DNA of 64,000 bases from Bimastos eiseni (lineage: Eukaryota > Annelida > Clitellata > Crassiclitellata > Lumbricidae), in the NCBI GenBank assembly GCA_959347315.1, contig OY365806.1, positions 20,074,247-20,138,246 on the forward strand, given 5' to 3'. The notes beneath the pieces are model-generated. The model was given only the letters and a program-made list of their open reading frames with translations, was not told the origin of the DNA and did no database searches. This document shows, piece after piece, positions 37,601 to 48,475 of this stretch. The translations under genes were made by a program, and so were the position numbers. How positions within the stretch are numbered: the stretch's first letter is position 1; each line of letters begins with the position of its first letter.

Positions 37601-38213
37601 ACATCTACACCGAATACACGTCAATACAGGGTAACCAGATGACCACCAATACACGTCCACACCCACCTATACACATACTTACATACCTGAACACATGACA
37701 TCATGCGCAAGCGCAAACAGCTATGCACATACCAGGACACATCTATCTAGGAGTCTCGATACAAGTATTCAGATGATATGGTGGGTGTGTAAATACATTC
37801 CCGTACATTATATACATACATATACATACATATATATACATATATGTATATATATACATGTATGTATATATATACATATATGTATATATGTACATATGAT
37901 CTTTGCCGTCCTAAGATGGTTTAATGATAATTGAATATGTGTTTATTTCGATGTGCTTGACATTACTAAAGACCCTCGGAGCTCAAAAATTTGTGAAAAT
38001 TTCGCCGCTTTGCCTTTTCCGTTGAGGATTGTCCTCTTTGACAAAACTTCCAAGCTTTTTGAAATCTAAGATCTTGATCTTGATAGAACAACGACATGCG
38101 AGAACACCATAAGAAGCGCTTAAAGAGGTGATAAAACTCCCTCATTGACGACAAACTAATATAAATAAAAATATGGCACGTAAGAGAAAAGGAGGGGCAA
38201 TGACCACCCTCAA

Positions 38214-38274
38214 TGACCGCCCTCAACACTAATCCATCATCACCCTGATGATGGATTAGTGTTGAGGGCGGTCA
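38214..38274. repeat. Perfect hairpin, 29-bp arms, 3-nt loop
   Basis: TGACCGCCCTCAACACTAAT...CATCA (38214-38242) is exactly complementary to 38246-38274, with loop CCC. Confidence 0.95.
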
Positions 38275-38832
38275 ATTCAATCCCAATGCTGGGATTATTG
38301 AGAATATTGTCATCTCTGAGAATATCGTCATCTCTAAACAACTAAAAGCGTAACTCGAAAGGTAAACGCTGGGCACCAGCTTATTCACGAGCACTGTGTC
38401 GAATTAGAAGACAGAAGAGTTGTCCAAAGGGTAGTCCGAGGGAGGTCGGCTTATGGTATGAAGAGCATTGAAATAACAAAGAATTTCTTCAACGAGTATT
38501 GCCTATTATACTAACGAAGGAAGTAAAGAACTGTGACAAAATATCTGAAGTTCGAAATGTATAAAAAAATCTTTTGCCGGAAACAATATAAAAACCTCTA
38601 GCGAAGTGGGTGGTACTCTCGTCTTACGGCGGATCGCATTTACTGAACTTTGTTAAGTTCATTGAACCCTCTAGTGAAGTGAAGTCTAGTCTAGTGAAGA
38701 AGGGCGGGATACTGAATGACGCAGTGAGCAACAGCGTCACGTCTCAGATACGAGATCATTTCTATTCAATTATATTACTGATATGTGCATGCGTGACTGC
38801 GTTGTATCCTAAGGGTTATATATTCGCCGGAT

Positions 38833-38876
38833 GTAAGAGTGCCCCTTAGGGTAGCTACCCTAAGGAGCACTCTTAC
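38833..38876. repeat. Near-perfect 44-bp palindrome
   Basis: GTAAGAGTGC then CCTTAGGGTAGCTACCCTAAGG then GCACTCTTAC. There is a single mismatch pair and no real loop. Confidence 0.9.
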
Positions 38877-39059
38877 ACCGCTTCTATGTTGCACGGATGA
38901 TGACCGGGCGCAAGAAATCCAAAGTCGGATTACAGCCGCAGCAGCAGCAGCCGTAGCATCTTCTGTGATCCTCATCGTCTGCACCAGTTAGTTAATGTTG
39001 GCGACAGACGATTGGACACCTGGTTCTAATTGTCAGCGGCGCTAACCCGGCTCCAGGAA

Positions 39060-39650
39060 GTCTCCCTCAGACACAAAGACAGAGAGGCAGAGAGACAGAC
39101 GATGAGAGGCACAGACGCCGACAAAATAATCATCAAATAGAGGAACGGACGAATAGACAAAAGTACAACGAACAGACAGATAAACGGACAGGACAGTTGC
39201 AAGCCAGGAAGACAAACATGCCTTCATACACGTCTTGTTCATCCATCCATCCATCAGTCCGTCCGTCCGTCCTTCCATCCATCCATCCATTCAATCCTCT
39301 CTATTTGTCTCTCTGTCTGTCTCTCTTTGGCTCTCTCTGTCTTTCAGTGTCTCAGTCTCTCTGTCTGTCTCTGCCTCTTTCTCTCTCTCTCTCTGTTTAT
39401 ATATATATATATATATATCTTCATCCCTCCATCCTGCCCTCCATACTGGTCTTTTACTCTAAACCGCAGACGATACTTTATCTCGACTCAGCTGAAACTA
39501 GATATCTAAAAAGACACAGATTAACATCGCAACAGAGCTTCTTTGCAGATGGGCGTACTCATAGTCAGACAGGCAGAGAGGGAGACGTACAGACGGACAG
39601 AGAGGGAGACGTACAGACGGACAGAGAGGGAGACGTACAGACGGACAGAG
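39060..39650. repeat. Simple-sequence cluster
   Basis: CATC/CGTC words at 39240-39295, CT/GTCT at 39300-39400, TA at 39398-39418, and a threefold 25-bp repeat (GACGGACAGAGAGGGAGACG plus TACA) at about 39571-39650. Confidence 0.8.
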
Positions 39651-40059
39651 AGCCTCATGAAATGATAACGGGTGTGTGCATTGACCTGAAAGTTGGATTG
39701 TGAACCAAAATACATCTTAAAAAATTAAGTAAGCGGATTATTGGGTAGGGATGAGAACGAATACAAGCTCAGATAGGCCCTGACTAATATTGTTTTATAA
39801 GTCCAGGAGTATTTTCCATCATAGAGGAATTCGCTTGATAAATCATGTCCAATTGGTCGCTTATATCCGTTCACGTATTTAGACTGCTGGCCAAATTAAG
39901 AGGGTTGTGTGTTCGTCAACAATTTATCGGCCAAATGTCTTTGTTATTGATATCGTTAATAAATTAAGAATTCCAATTACGGCTTAAGGAAACATTAGAG
40001 AACCTTTCAAAATATGAATAATATGGCGCAATTGAATTTTGATGTTACCTTTTCCTCAA

Positions 40060-40235
40060 AGTTCAAAGTGCACATTCGACCATCCGACAGACATCGTTGG
40101 CGCAGATGCAAGTGTATTATTATACATACTTGTTTACGGTTCCTACGTACTGCCACAGTGACTATCTCGGAGGATTGAACCTCTACACTCCGTGATTACA
40201 GGACCATCGCTCCAATCAATCGGCCACCGTACCAC
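40060..40235 (-). mobile_element. tRNA-derived SINE-like sequence
   Basis: On the minus strand an A-box-like TGGCCGATTGATTGG (40226-40212) is followed about 30 bp later by a B-box GGTTCAATCC (40181-40172). The TpsiC stem pairs (GAGG with CCTC), but the acceptor ends do not, so it is not an intact tRNA. The extent downstream is a guess. Confidence 0.45.
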
Positions 40236-41603
40236 ACATCATGGTGACTTATTGGGAACTACGTAATTGAGGAATTATGGATTTAGTAAGAAACCAATTT
40301 GATCTGGAGAGATCCTACGTTGTGTTTTTGAAAATTAGGACGACACGAGATAATGAATTAGCCTACCTAAGCTTACGCTAGGTATATTTAGGAATCATGA
40401 TCCAACCCACGACAGATAATCACACGGATTTATAAGAAGTAGATCAAGGTAATCTCGTATTTTAGCTTTTTAAAGTCGTGCAGTGAAAATTAACGTTCCA
40501 AATTAACTTTGCGTAAGCGTATCAGTTTCGGAACCACAGAAATAGCGTTTGAAACCAATATTGAGTGTGAATCATCTAAGCACTCAAGTTCATTAGCTCG
40601 CACCACACATCGCGCTACATAAAGCATACTACTGGTATTGTATGGTAATTTGCGCACTTTTGTATACAGGTTTTAGGGGCATGACAGTAAAGAAGAATGT
40701 AAAAGATTTGATTATATCAGTATAACATGTCTTTTTATTCATTTATTATTCAGGTGCAGAGGAAAGGGGCGGGGGAATAATTTAAAACGCTAAAATACGT
40801 GATTACCCAGTTCAATCAGGTCACATGGCTGAACTAAGGCATTGCAAACAATTGTGTTGCTTCATATAACTTGTCTACAAATTATAATATGACGACTTGA
40901 CCGATATTATAGGCACAATGTAATCATAATGTTCAGAAGTTAACTATTTATTCCTAGAGCTATCGGGTTAAAGACGACATCATTAGCACATAATTTTATG
41001 TACAACATAGGTGTACTTAGCACCATGTCTAAAGTTATTATTCTAGAGTAGAATGCATTTATAGCATAGTCTATTGACCATTATAACTAATAATTAAAAT
41101 AGCGCCACTTCAAGAATATCTCATTATAGGTAGACGTTCGATGTTTCGCATCTAACTGGGTCGTAGGCCCATTTTCCTTTGTTAACTGACAGTTTTAATG
41201 GTCCTAAGATCATTGATGATGGAAAACAATCCATTAGAAATCTTTTCTACTGCAGATGCAGCTTTGCAATACATGTCGGAATGTCAAACGACGAACTAGG
41301 AATCGAACTCAGTGTACAAATGGACGATTTCTTAAAAACTTAAGTCATGGCTTATGTCTGGACAAACAATGGTAAACGCTGAGGAGGAGTAAGGTAAGCC
41401 TGCAGGGACTTTGAGGACATGACCAGCAGGCACTTTGTTCAAGACAATTCACCTGAATCGAATCTCAGCATCCGTGCACTTTCTGAATAATATTGAATCG
41501 TCGTCGCGTCTCTATACAGAAGAGCTTATGACAATAGTTGATATCAATAGCGCTACATGAAATCTAGCACAGCTGGCAATAAGTTTCTTCTGCAAATACT
41601 GAC

Positions 41604-41664
41604 CTTTAATGCGGAGTGGCGCTGACCCAATGAAGATGACCACTAACAGACCACAGCAGACCAT
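41604..41664 (-). CDS. IgSF adhesion gene, exon 1: signal peptide
   Basis: This exon encodes 20 residues starting M-V-C-C-G, with a hydrophobic core LLVVIFIG followed by SAP, which reads as a short secretory signal peptide. It ends G|GTCAGT at 41604/41603, a good donor in phase 1. The next exon (12984-13052) starts in the matching phase, and the junction gives Ala-Gln. The chosen ATG (41664-41662) is immediately followed by the hydrophobic run. The frame stays open upstream to 41781 with further Met codons, so a longer N-terminus cannot be excluded, but a signal peptide is expected for this family. The assignment rests on phase, signal-peptide character and strand. The 28.5-kb intron means it is inferred, not proven, and another first exon is possible. 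Confidence 0.55.
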
Positions 41665-42980
41665 TCGACCGGAGAAGATCCTCGTCCCAACGTTCAGATC
41701 ATCATCGACCAAGCATACTCCTCTGCCGTTCCCCATCCTCTGCATCCAGTGCGTCCTCCTCCTCTTCAGCAGCAGCAGCATCCACGGCCCCTGCGGCCAC
41801 AGAGCTCACTTTCTCACAGATGTATCGCTGGTGTCAGTCTAGGTGTCCCCCAGCTAAGACTTACGGCGTAACCGGCTTTCCCACACGCGCCGCTGGCTCC
41901 TAACAGCACGTGTCACCGCTAAACGGCTTCTCACCCTTCTTCGTCCGCTAAGTCCGAGGCTTAATGGACGACTCGTGCGGTATTATCTGTTGCGAATAGA
42001 AGAGGCTTCCGGTTATGCATTACCTCTCAATCAGTGTCGTCGTTACAGCACCGCAACCAAAGGCATACCTACATACATCGATGCTTCTGCACGTTGACAC
42101 CTATACACATCTGAACATATCGACGGTCGAACCCTGAACGTGTCTAATATATATATATATACCGTGGGTTTCGAAGTACACATCGTCGGGCAGTTACACA
42201 ATGCGGCGGTGGCGGCGGCGGCGCGTGGTTCCAGGTGAGCTATTGAAGGAATCAACTCCATGAAAGGCGTCGATCGAGGATACGACAGCGCATGCGCTGT
42301 CTATATCTCCCTATATACATATTGTATATATTTACGTATATATACAGGTCTACGTCAGGCGTTGCCTACAGCCGACCACCCGCAAGCCTCCACCAGCTTT
42401 CTCAGCCTCCTTCTCATTCCATTCGCCTTCCTTCTATGCCTTCTGCTTCTCAGAAGAATCAGCAGTTGTCTTCGGTTGAACGATCTCATCCAGATTCCAC
42501 CGTATAGGCTACATCTCTCTTCTGTCGTCTCTGCGTAAATTGACGAGACGCTTCTTAATCACGTAACCTGTGAGAGACACCCCTCTTGTCATCGCCCCCC
42601 TGTCAAGAGATGTCCTTTATCCATTGCCCCCTTGTCATGAGACGCCCCTCACTCCATCGCCTTCCCCACACAACCAACTTCCAGAAATGACAGTTGACAT
42701 ATCCAGGTCATAACGTATGTTTGCACACGTCGTTCTAAGATTTCAACCATAACCCCTTTGACCTTAATTCGTCTCTATGACAACCAAACGCAGAATCTCC
42801 TCTGACCATTCCTGGACAACCCCGTTGACTTGATGCAGCGCTGGTGAACGTGTTGCTGCTCTGCGGCGAGCATTGGAGTGAAGCTTTTGAAATTTGAATT
42901 TAAAAATTGCAACCGCTTTAGCCTACTATATATGATTGCTTGCCTATACATGTATATACATGTATAGCTCTTAATGAAAC
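41665..42980. other. Upstream of IgSF exon 1; putative 5'UTR/promoter region
   Basis: Sequence 5' of the signal-peptide exon on the minus strand. No TATA or initiator could be assigned. An imperfect tandem repeat of CCCCTTGTCATG-like words is at 42565-42665. Confidence 0.3.
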
Positions 42981-42984
42981 CGCA

Positions 42985-43063
42985 TTGCCATAATTCATGA
43001 ACGAGGCTTTGCTGGGAGCGTTTCTGAGTAGATGGCCTCGAAGGGGCGCTATATAAAACTGCT

Positions 43064-43117
<54 letters not shown>
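42985..43117 (+). mobile_element. LINE/SINE 3' tail with (AAT)n
   Basis: GGGAGCG-TTCTGAGTAG--GG then CCTCGAAGGGGCGCTATATA leads into a TAA array (43068-43117). The same 3' sequence, in inverse orientation, follows the LINE C-terminus at 50775-50850 (GGGAGCGCCTCTGAGTAG, CCTCGAAGAGGCGCTATG). This is a very short 5'-truncated copy. Confidence 0.65.
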
Positions 43118-43119
43118 GT

Positions 43120-44640
43120 GATAATTTCTATAAGCTTTCGATGCCACATATATAATTTACTTGCAGCAATATCATCGAACAATTCCAGTAGTTTTTGGTA
43201 GATTGCTAGACTTTATGCCCAATTGCCGTTATTCCATGTAGCTTATCTAAAGTATGTATCCTTTGTTAGGTATGTATCCTAGGTAAAGTATGTATTCTAT
43301 GGAAAGTACGTAAACTATGTATCCTATGTAGAGTATGTATCCTATGTAATTCTATCCTAATGGTAAAATCTAGTGGTGTTTGGTAATCAATTGGTCCCAA
43401 TAGCAACTTTTCACTAAACTGACTTAATTCCAACCTATTATATTGCGCGTGTATAACCGGACTGGATCAATATTGAGAATCATACATAGTGATAACTTTT
43501 ATTCTTCAACAACTTCAGAATGCAACAAAGCATGTTTTTATTCTCGCCCATATGTTCAACAAGATGGTCTCCATGGTTGTCGGCCAACCACGTGGCCGAC
43601 GAGTTGGCCTCTGAGTCATAACGGCGGATTATTGCGTCAAAGACGAAACTCACTCCATCATTTCTACACATTTAGATGTTTATTGTCGTCGAGTCTGCGT
43701 TTATGATTTTTCTGATTTCGATTTATGGGCAGTTGGACGGCTACTCGTTTCACAAGTTCAGTTGACCTTCGCCAATAACTCCACATTCGAAATAGTGCTG
43801 TGTAGTCTACAGTTGTACACGGTACAGTGTGCACTTTGCACTGCCCGTCGCTGTCTTCGTTCTCGGTGATACTCGACCCAGTGAACTCTTCAAGTGGTCA
43901 ACTGTCTCCATCGGACAAGAATCCATCGGTTGGACTCTTTTTCGCCATAGGCGTTGGTGACTTATCTGATTTGGGTGTCGTTGACCTTTAGATGACTAGA
44001 TCGGTCGTCGTGACTTTGACATCAAAGGCTAACGTTGATACGAATGGGCAGTTGTACCGCTCGGTTTATTTGTGTGATGTACACCAGAATGAGGTTAAGC
44101 AAATTACGTAGGCCACTAATTCAAATTATACATACTCACTTTTAAAGCTGAACACAGCTAAGACTAAACGTAAATTGTTGTGTTTCGACAACAAGTTAAT
44201 CCAGGAAGCAAAACTACAACACAACACAATACAATACAACACAACACAACACAATACAATACGATAAACAAACAAGAACCAAAATCATAAAATTTGACTC
44301 CATTTCATTCTCGTCGTCCTATAACTTAGTTTTAATCGACCATTCTAATTGGGATTGACTTTCCTGACAGACGCATCTGACATTTGCCTTCCCTGTCTCT
44401 TCTTATTTCATGTTGTTTCTACCTACCGTATGTACGCTTTATTCATCAGCCTCAAAGTCACAAACTGTTATTCATAAGTGCATGAACCTTATTTGACTTT
44501 CCCTCTGGCTGGCCTGCTATTCCCATTCCAATCGTCTCATATTCTCACTTTTCAATATTACCTGTAATGTTGAGAATGTTCTTCGCAGAACTCGTTATTT
44601 TGACTTAAAGTTAGCTTGCTATGTTTTTATCAACAATTGC
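43120..44640. other. Intergenic sequence
   Basis: It holds a loose minisatellite of GTATGTATCCTATGTA words (43250-43350) and a CAACACAACACAATACAATA array (44215-44270). No gene recognised. Confidence 0.4.
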
Positions 44641-44666
44641 TCATTTCAGATAGTTGAATCTCCAGA

Positions 44667-44818
44667 TATAGCAACCTCAAAGGTGTGACAGAGGTGAAGG
44701 ACCTCGCCCAATCCGTGACTGCAGAGAACCTGCACGATTACGTCAATAGCGTAACGTATCAGTTCCTGCCTCGTAACAGATACGCGTATCATCCGTCCAA
44801 TATTATCAACCTCTGGCA
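44667..44818 (+). CDS. Candidate internal exon, unknown protein
   Basis: The open frame reads YSNLKGVTEVKDLAQSVTAE, NLHDYVNSVTYQFLPRNRYA, YHPSNIINLWQ and ends CAG|GTACCT, a consensus donor in phase 0. The composition is unlike the repeat-driven ORFs nearby. The acceptor is ambiguous: the strong TCATTTCAG at 44641-44649 would bring in a stop, so CTCCAG at 44666 was chosen. I do not recognise the family. Confidence 0.3.
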
Positions 44819-46488
44819 GGTACCTATAGACTGTCCATTCTTCCGTCCGTCTATCTTTCACTCCGTTTGTTCTTCCATTCATCCGCCCTTCCATCCACCC
44901 GTCCATCGTGACATGCCCATCTCAGGGCAGTATGTCCAATGTTCATAGATGCCGTGGGTTGAGTTATAAAGCTTCCGCTCGGCATGAGCTTGCCAGGTGC
45001 GTATGCTGTCAATCTGAGCTCATGGGAATTTATGTAGCGCCATGTCAATATGCATACAGGTGCCTTATCTATTATGCGGCCGTTGTCATGCATCTTGCAG
45101 AGGAACTAATAATCGGATTGACTAAGTGCTCAGCTGTTCTCTTATTAGATAAATGTCACTGGATTCCATCAAGAGCGAATTACACTTGGATACATGTCTG
45201 AAAGAGGACACATCGCCCTGTATATATTATACGGCATACATATACATGTATACAGATGAGTCAATACATATCAGCCTGTATGCATACAGGTATATGGATT
45301 CATATAAGTTCATCCATATTATTCGGAACAGACTTAAATATTTACATAGGACGAGTAATTCAAGAGAAGCTAAACTTACAGATGCAATATTTCAATGGAA
45401 ATCGATGTAACAGCCAAATTTAGAACGTGAAATAAGATAATTTGCAAATCAGCTTCTTATCCGGAGGCGCAACGCAATGACACCTGTAGTGGGGCGAACT
45501 CAGTTTGCAAGACATCTGCGACCTAACTGTCTAATCTCGTAGATATCGTGATACAGTGCCCGGAACATGGATAAAGGTTTCGGAATAATCTGTTATATAT
45601 TGCTCCATGCGGCATCTATCGAATCACGCAGCAGAAGTACTTGCAGAAGTACGGTTAAAGTGGATGAAATATTTGCGGGGATATTATCCTTGCATATGTA
45701 AAAGGTCAGAGCCTTTTTTGAAAGGTTTTGCTATGAAGGGACTTCCTGAGCAAGTCATTCACTCACAATTGCTAAGCGTCATCGGTCAATATACTTGATC
45801 ATCAGAAAGTGGCGCTCTATAGATTAGACAGACACTACTACTACTACTACTTCTACAACTACTCTATCTATTTTCACCATTTCCACTACTTCCACAGTTC
45901 CACTACTGTTGCAACTGCTTCACCAGCTGTTAAATGGTTAATCGCGGAAATGGAAATCGGAGAACCCAAAAACCCCGGATATCGGGGAACTGAGAAACTT
46001 TTTTATTTTTGCAGATAAAGTCAATATTTTTTACAGAATTGGCATCCTGATGTCATGGACATCACCATGACTTATTTTGTTTTGCAAATTTCTGAGTACT
46101 AAGGAATGTGTTTCTAGGGTGTAACTCGGGAGCCTGCTGTACCATCGCACTACAACAACCTACGGAGAGCTGTTAAAATTTAATTAGAAACCTGAAATTT
46201 GGTCTGAAATCGGATCAGCTCTAGGCCTACCATGTGGATGTAACAATGCAAACTGGTGATATACCGATCATTACAAATAAACTAGGTACGACGACGATGT
46301 TCATGGTGATTATTTCTAAGGAGAGCGATGATAATGACATGAGCTTTGTAACATCTTGTGATTTTTTTGGCTGATCGGAGGTTTCATTCAACTTCTAGCC
46401 TTTCTCCCTTTGAGCACCCTAGCAAACAGCCGAAGACCCACTCTGCAGAGATTCCCCAGAAGGGAATGTTACGAACCAGCACGCCTGG

Positions 46489-46785
46489 AACGTAGCATTA
46501 TCTAGGCTGTTTTATTTTTGTTTTGAATTTCTCTCTCAGTGGGGGACCACTGGGGAGAATGAGAAGCCGGGGGATACCGTAGCTTCTCCCCATCATCTCA
46601 ACGCCAACAACGTACCAAAACCAGGGATAGCGGATCAGGGATCATCTGATCACCAGCCAAGGCCGAGAGCCAGTAACATCGGCGTCACGCAACCGTGGTT
46701 AATGTAAGTATCAGGTATTAAGCTGACAAGTAAACGCTTTGATCTTAGCCAAAAGGCCGAGAAGCGATAACGACGCATTATCCAG
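46489..46785 (-). mobile_element. SINE-like retroposon with U2 snRNA-derived head
   Basis: On the minus strand the element starts at 46768 with ATCGCTTCTCGGCCTTTTGG and continues CTAAGATCAA. These 30 bases match the 5' end of U2 snRNA. Next, TTGTCAGCTTAATACCTGAT corresponds to the U2 segment with TTATCAGTTTAATATCTGAT. The branch-point-recognition GTAGTA between them is deleted. From about 46700 the U2 similarity is lost: the Sm site and 3' stem-loops of U2 are absent, and an unrelated body follows with the hairpin CAGTGGTCCCCCACTG (46537-46552). It ends in an A-rich tail (46507-46530). Flanks AACGACGCATTATCCAG (46769-46785) and AACGTAGCATTATCTAG (46489-46505) agree at 14/17 and form a target-site duplication abutting U2 position +1, the signature of retroposition. 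Confidence 0.75.
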
Positions 46786-47104
46786 AGGTCTTTTATAGCG
46801 TGTCTGGGCATCTAAAAAAAGTTTCCAATGACAAATCTTGCTAACGGTAATAACTATTTAATTCGGTCATTCACAAAAAGTTACTTCGAAATACGAAAGT
46901 ATGCAATATAATGCAATATATAAGTAAGTCACATGTCATTATAGCATAGTAGAAAATAAACTAACTCTGTTTCCCATCTGAGCCTATGTAACTAATTGTT
47001 ACCATGTGCCGCCATCTAACGACGTCGTTGTTAACTGTCACAGTACAGGCCTGCACCTAATTTAAACAACTTCGCCGCCTAGCAAAAGAAAGTCTAGTCA
47101 ACCT

Positions 47105-47175
47105 TTCCGGGAATACGGATTTCGAACTCGGTTTCTTAGCTATGCGCCCCAATGTTTTATCCATTATCCAGGGAG
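47105..47175 (-). other. tRNA-like remnant
   Basis: Minus-strand CTGGATAATGGATAA (A-box-like) and GAGTTCGAAATCC (B-box-like, 47129-47117) are spaced as in a tRNA, but the arms do not pair. Probably a SINE or tRNA pseudogene fragment. Confidence 0.3.
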
Positions 47176-47341
47176 GGAATAAGGTGTGAGCGGAATGAGG
47201 AAGGTAAGGACAACGAGGGATGGAAGGCTAGAATATGGAAGTGGAGAGGACGGTAAGGCAGGGCAGAGGTCGGTAATGGGAAGAGTTCAGAAGTGGTTTC
47301 TGCTTCGTCTTTACTTTGACCTTTGACTATGGGACTGTCAG

Positions 47342-47592
47342 AAGATTATAGGCCTACGCCATGTATAACTAAGAGCAAATACTCCATTCAAGAAGAAATA
47401 TGGAGAGGGGATATACCATGGTTAGAGGAATTTCAAAAATTATGGGAGTTTAAAAACGGGAAGGAAGGAAAACTGGATGAAGCTGCTCCAGTGACTTCGG
47501 GGAGGGGATCTATGCGGACGCTCATGCCTCTGAACATAGCAAAAGTGAACCATTATCATCTGATCGATTACGGTTACCATGTATACCAGTAA
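47342..47592 (+). CDS. Candidate 3'-terminal exon, unknown protein
   Basis: A pyrimidine-rich tract and CTGTCAG precede an open frame that reads IWRGDIPWLEEFQKLWEFKN, GKEGKLDEAAPVTSGRGSMR, LNIAKVNHYHLIDYGYHVYQ and then a stop at 47592. The family is not recognised and no polyadenylation signal is close. Its phase does not fit the donor at 44818. Weak candidate. Confidence 0.22.
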
Positions 47593-48072
47593 TTAAGCAT
47601 TTATTGTAATATGCTAATTGTGGTTTACTGATGTATTGTCGTTTGTGGCTAAATATTGAAAGTAATGGGCAGAGCTTGAGGAAGGATCAGTAAGCTTACA
47701 ATGACGGAACTGTCTCGATGTTGCGCTTGTGAAAATTTGCAAGGTGACCTGCGCTTTTGACTAGCGCTTTAGAAATTGCGAGCTCACCATTACGAGCGAG
47801 ACAGACAGACAAAGACAAGACAGACAGACGGACAGACAGGCAAGACAAAACAGACGGACAGACAAACAAAATAGACAGACGTACATACATTCAAGACAGA
47901 CAGACATACGGAGGCAATAGTTATCGTTAGCTATTTTCTAAGTCTGGATCAGTTTTGATGGAATACTCGTCTGGCTATTCATCTGAGCATGACTTGGTTT
48001 GAGGGCACCATCTGCTCAAACCTTCTGCACACAAATAATTAATAATAATAATTATGTTTTGTTTCCCGACAG

Positions 48073-48144
48073 AAGAAGCTGAGGTCTGTAGTGTCGCTGG
48101 CGTGGGGTGCAGACTTTCATCTCTTCTCCCTAGTTCCATTGTGA
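48073..48144 (+). CDS. Candidate short terminal exon
   Basis: Acceptor TTTGTTTCCCGACAG is followed by KKLRSVVSLAWGADFHLFSL, then VPL and a stop. The phase (0) fits the donor at 44818, which would read NLWQ-KKLRSVVSL. No family recognised, and such a short exon can occur by chance. Confidence 0.2.
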   Translation, partial: KKLRSVVSLAWGADFHLFSLVPL

Positions 48145-48475
48145 CGTCGATTCAAGCAATAAGAGGTCGTAATTATAGATTCACAGCTAGAGAGGTCATG
48201 TCTGACGTCACAGGTCGTAGAAACTGGTGACATGCACCGTGAAAGAACTCATAGGAAAACTAGCAGATTTCTTGTTTAGATTTTGGAAATAAAGAACTGT
48301 GAGTACATGATTAAACCTTGTCAGGATCAATGATTATCATAGTTCAGAGACAATTGTTTTCACCCTGCAGAATTTTTTGGATATCTCTCAAATTCCTCTT
48401 TCCATCTGAGCTTCTTGATTTAAGTGTTTGTCGCCCTAAACTAAAATTGGTTGTGTAATCATAGAATGACCAATC

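Larger units (their letters stand above)
13053..41603 (-). other. Inferred intron 1 of the IgSF gene (about 28.5 kb)
   Basis: This interval separates the putative signal-peptide exon from the linker exon. It contains LINE 3' ends at 17.3-17.9, 20.9-21.5, 25.9-26.2 and 30.1-30.4 kb, a TIR element at 21.7-22.9 kb, hairpins at 15.55, 38.2 and 38.8 kb, a tRNA-like SINE near 40.2 kb, and many microsatellites. No additional exon of the gene was recognised. Confidence 0.5.

Noticed and set aside
40172..40226. Intact tRNA gene
   Set aside because: A and B boxes are present but the acceptor stem does not pair, so SINE-like is the better reading.
46522..46768. Functional U2 snRNA gene or spliced-leader RNA
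   Set aside because: The branch-site-pairing element, Sm site and 3' stem-loops of U2 are missing, and target-site duplications plus an A-rich tail show retroposition.
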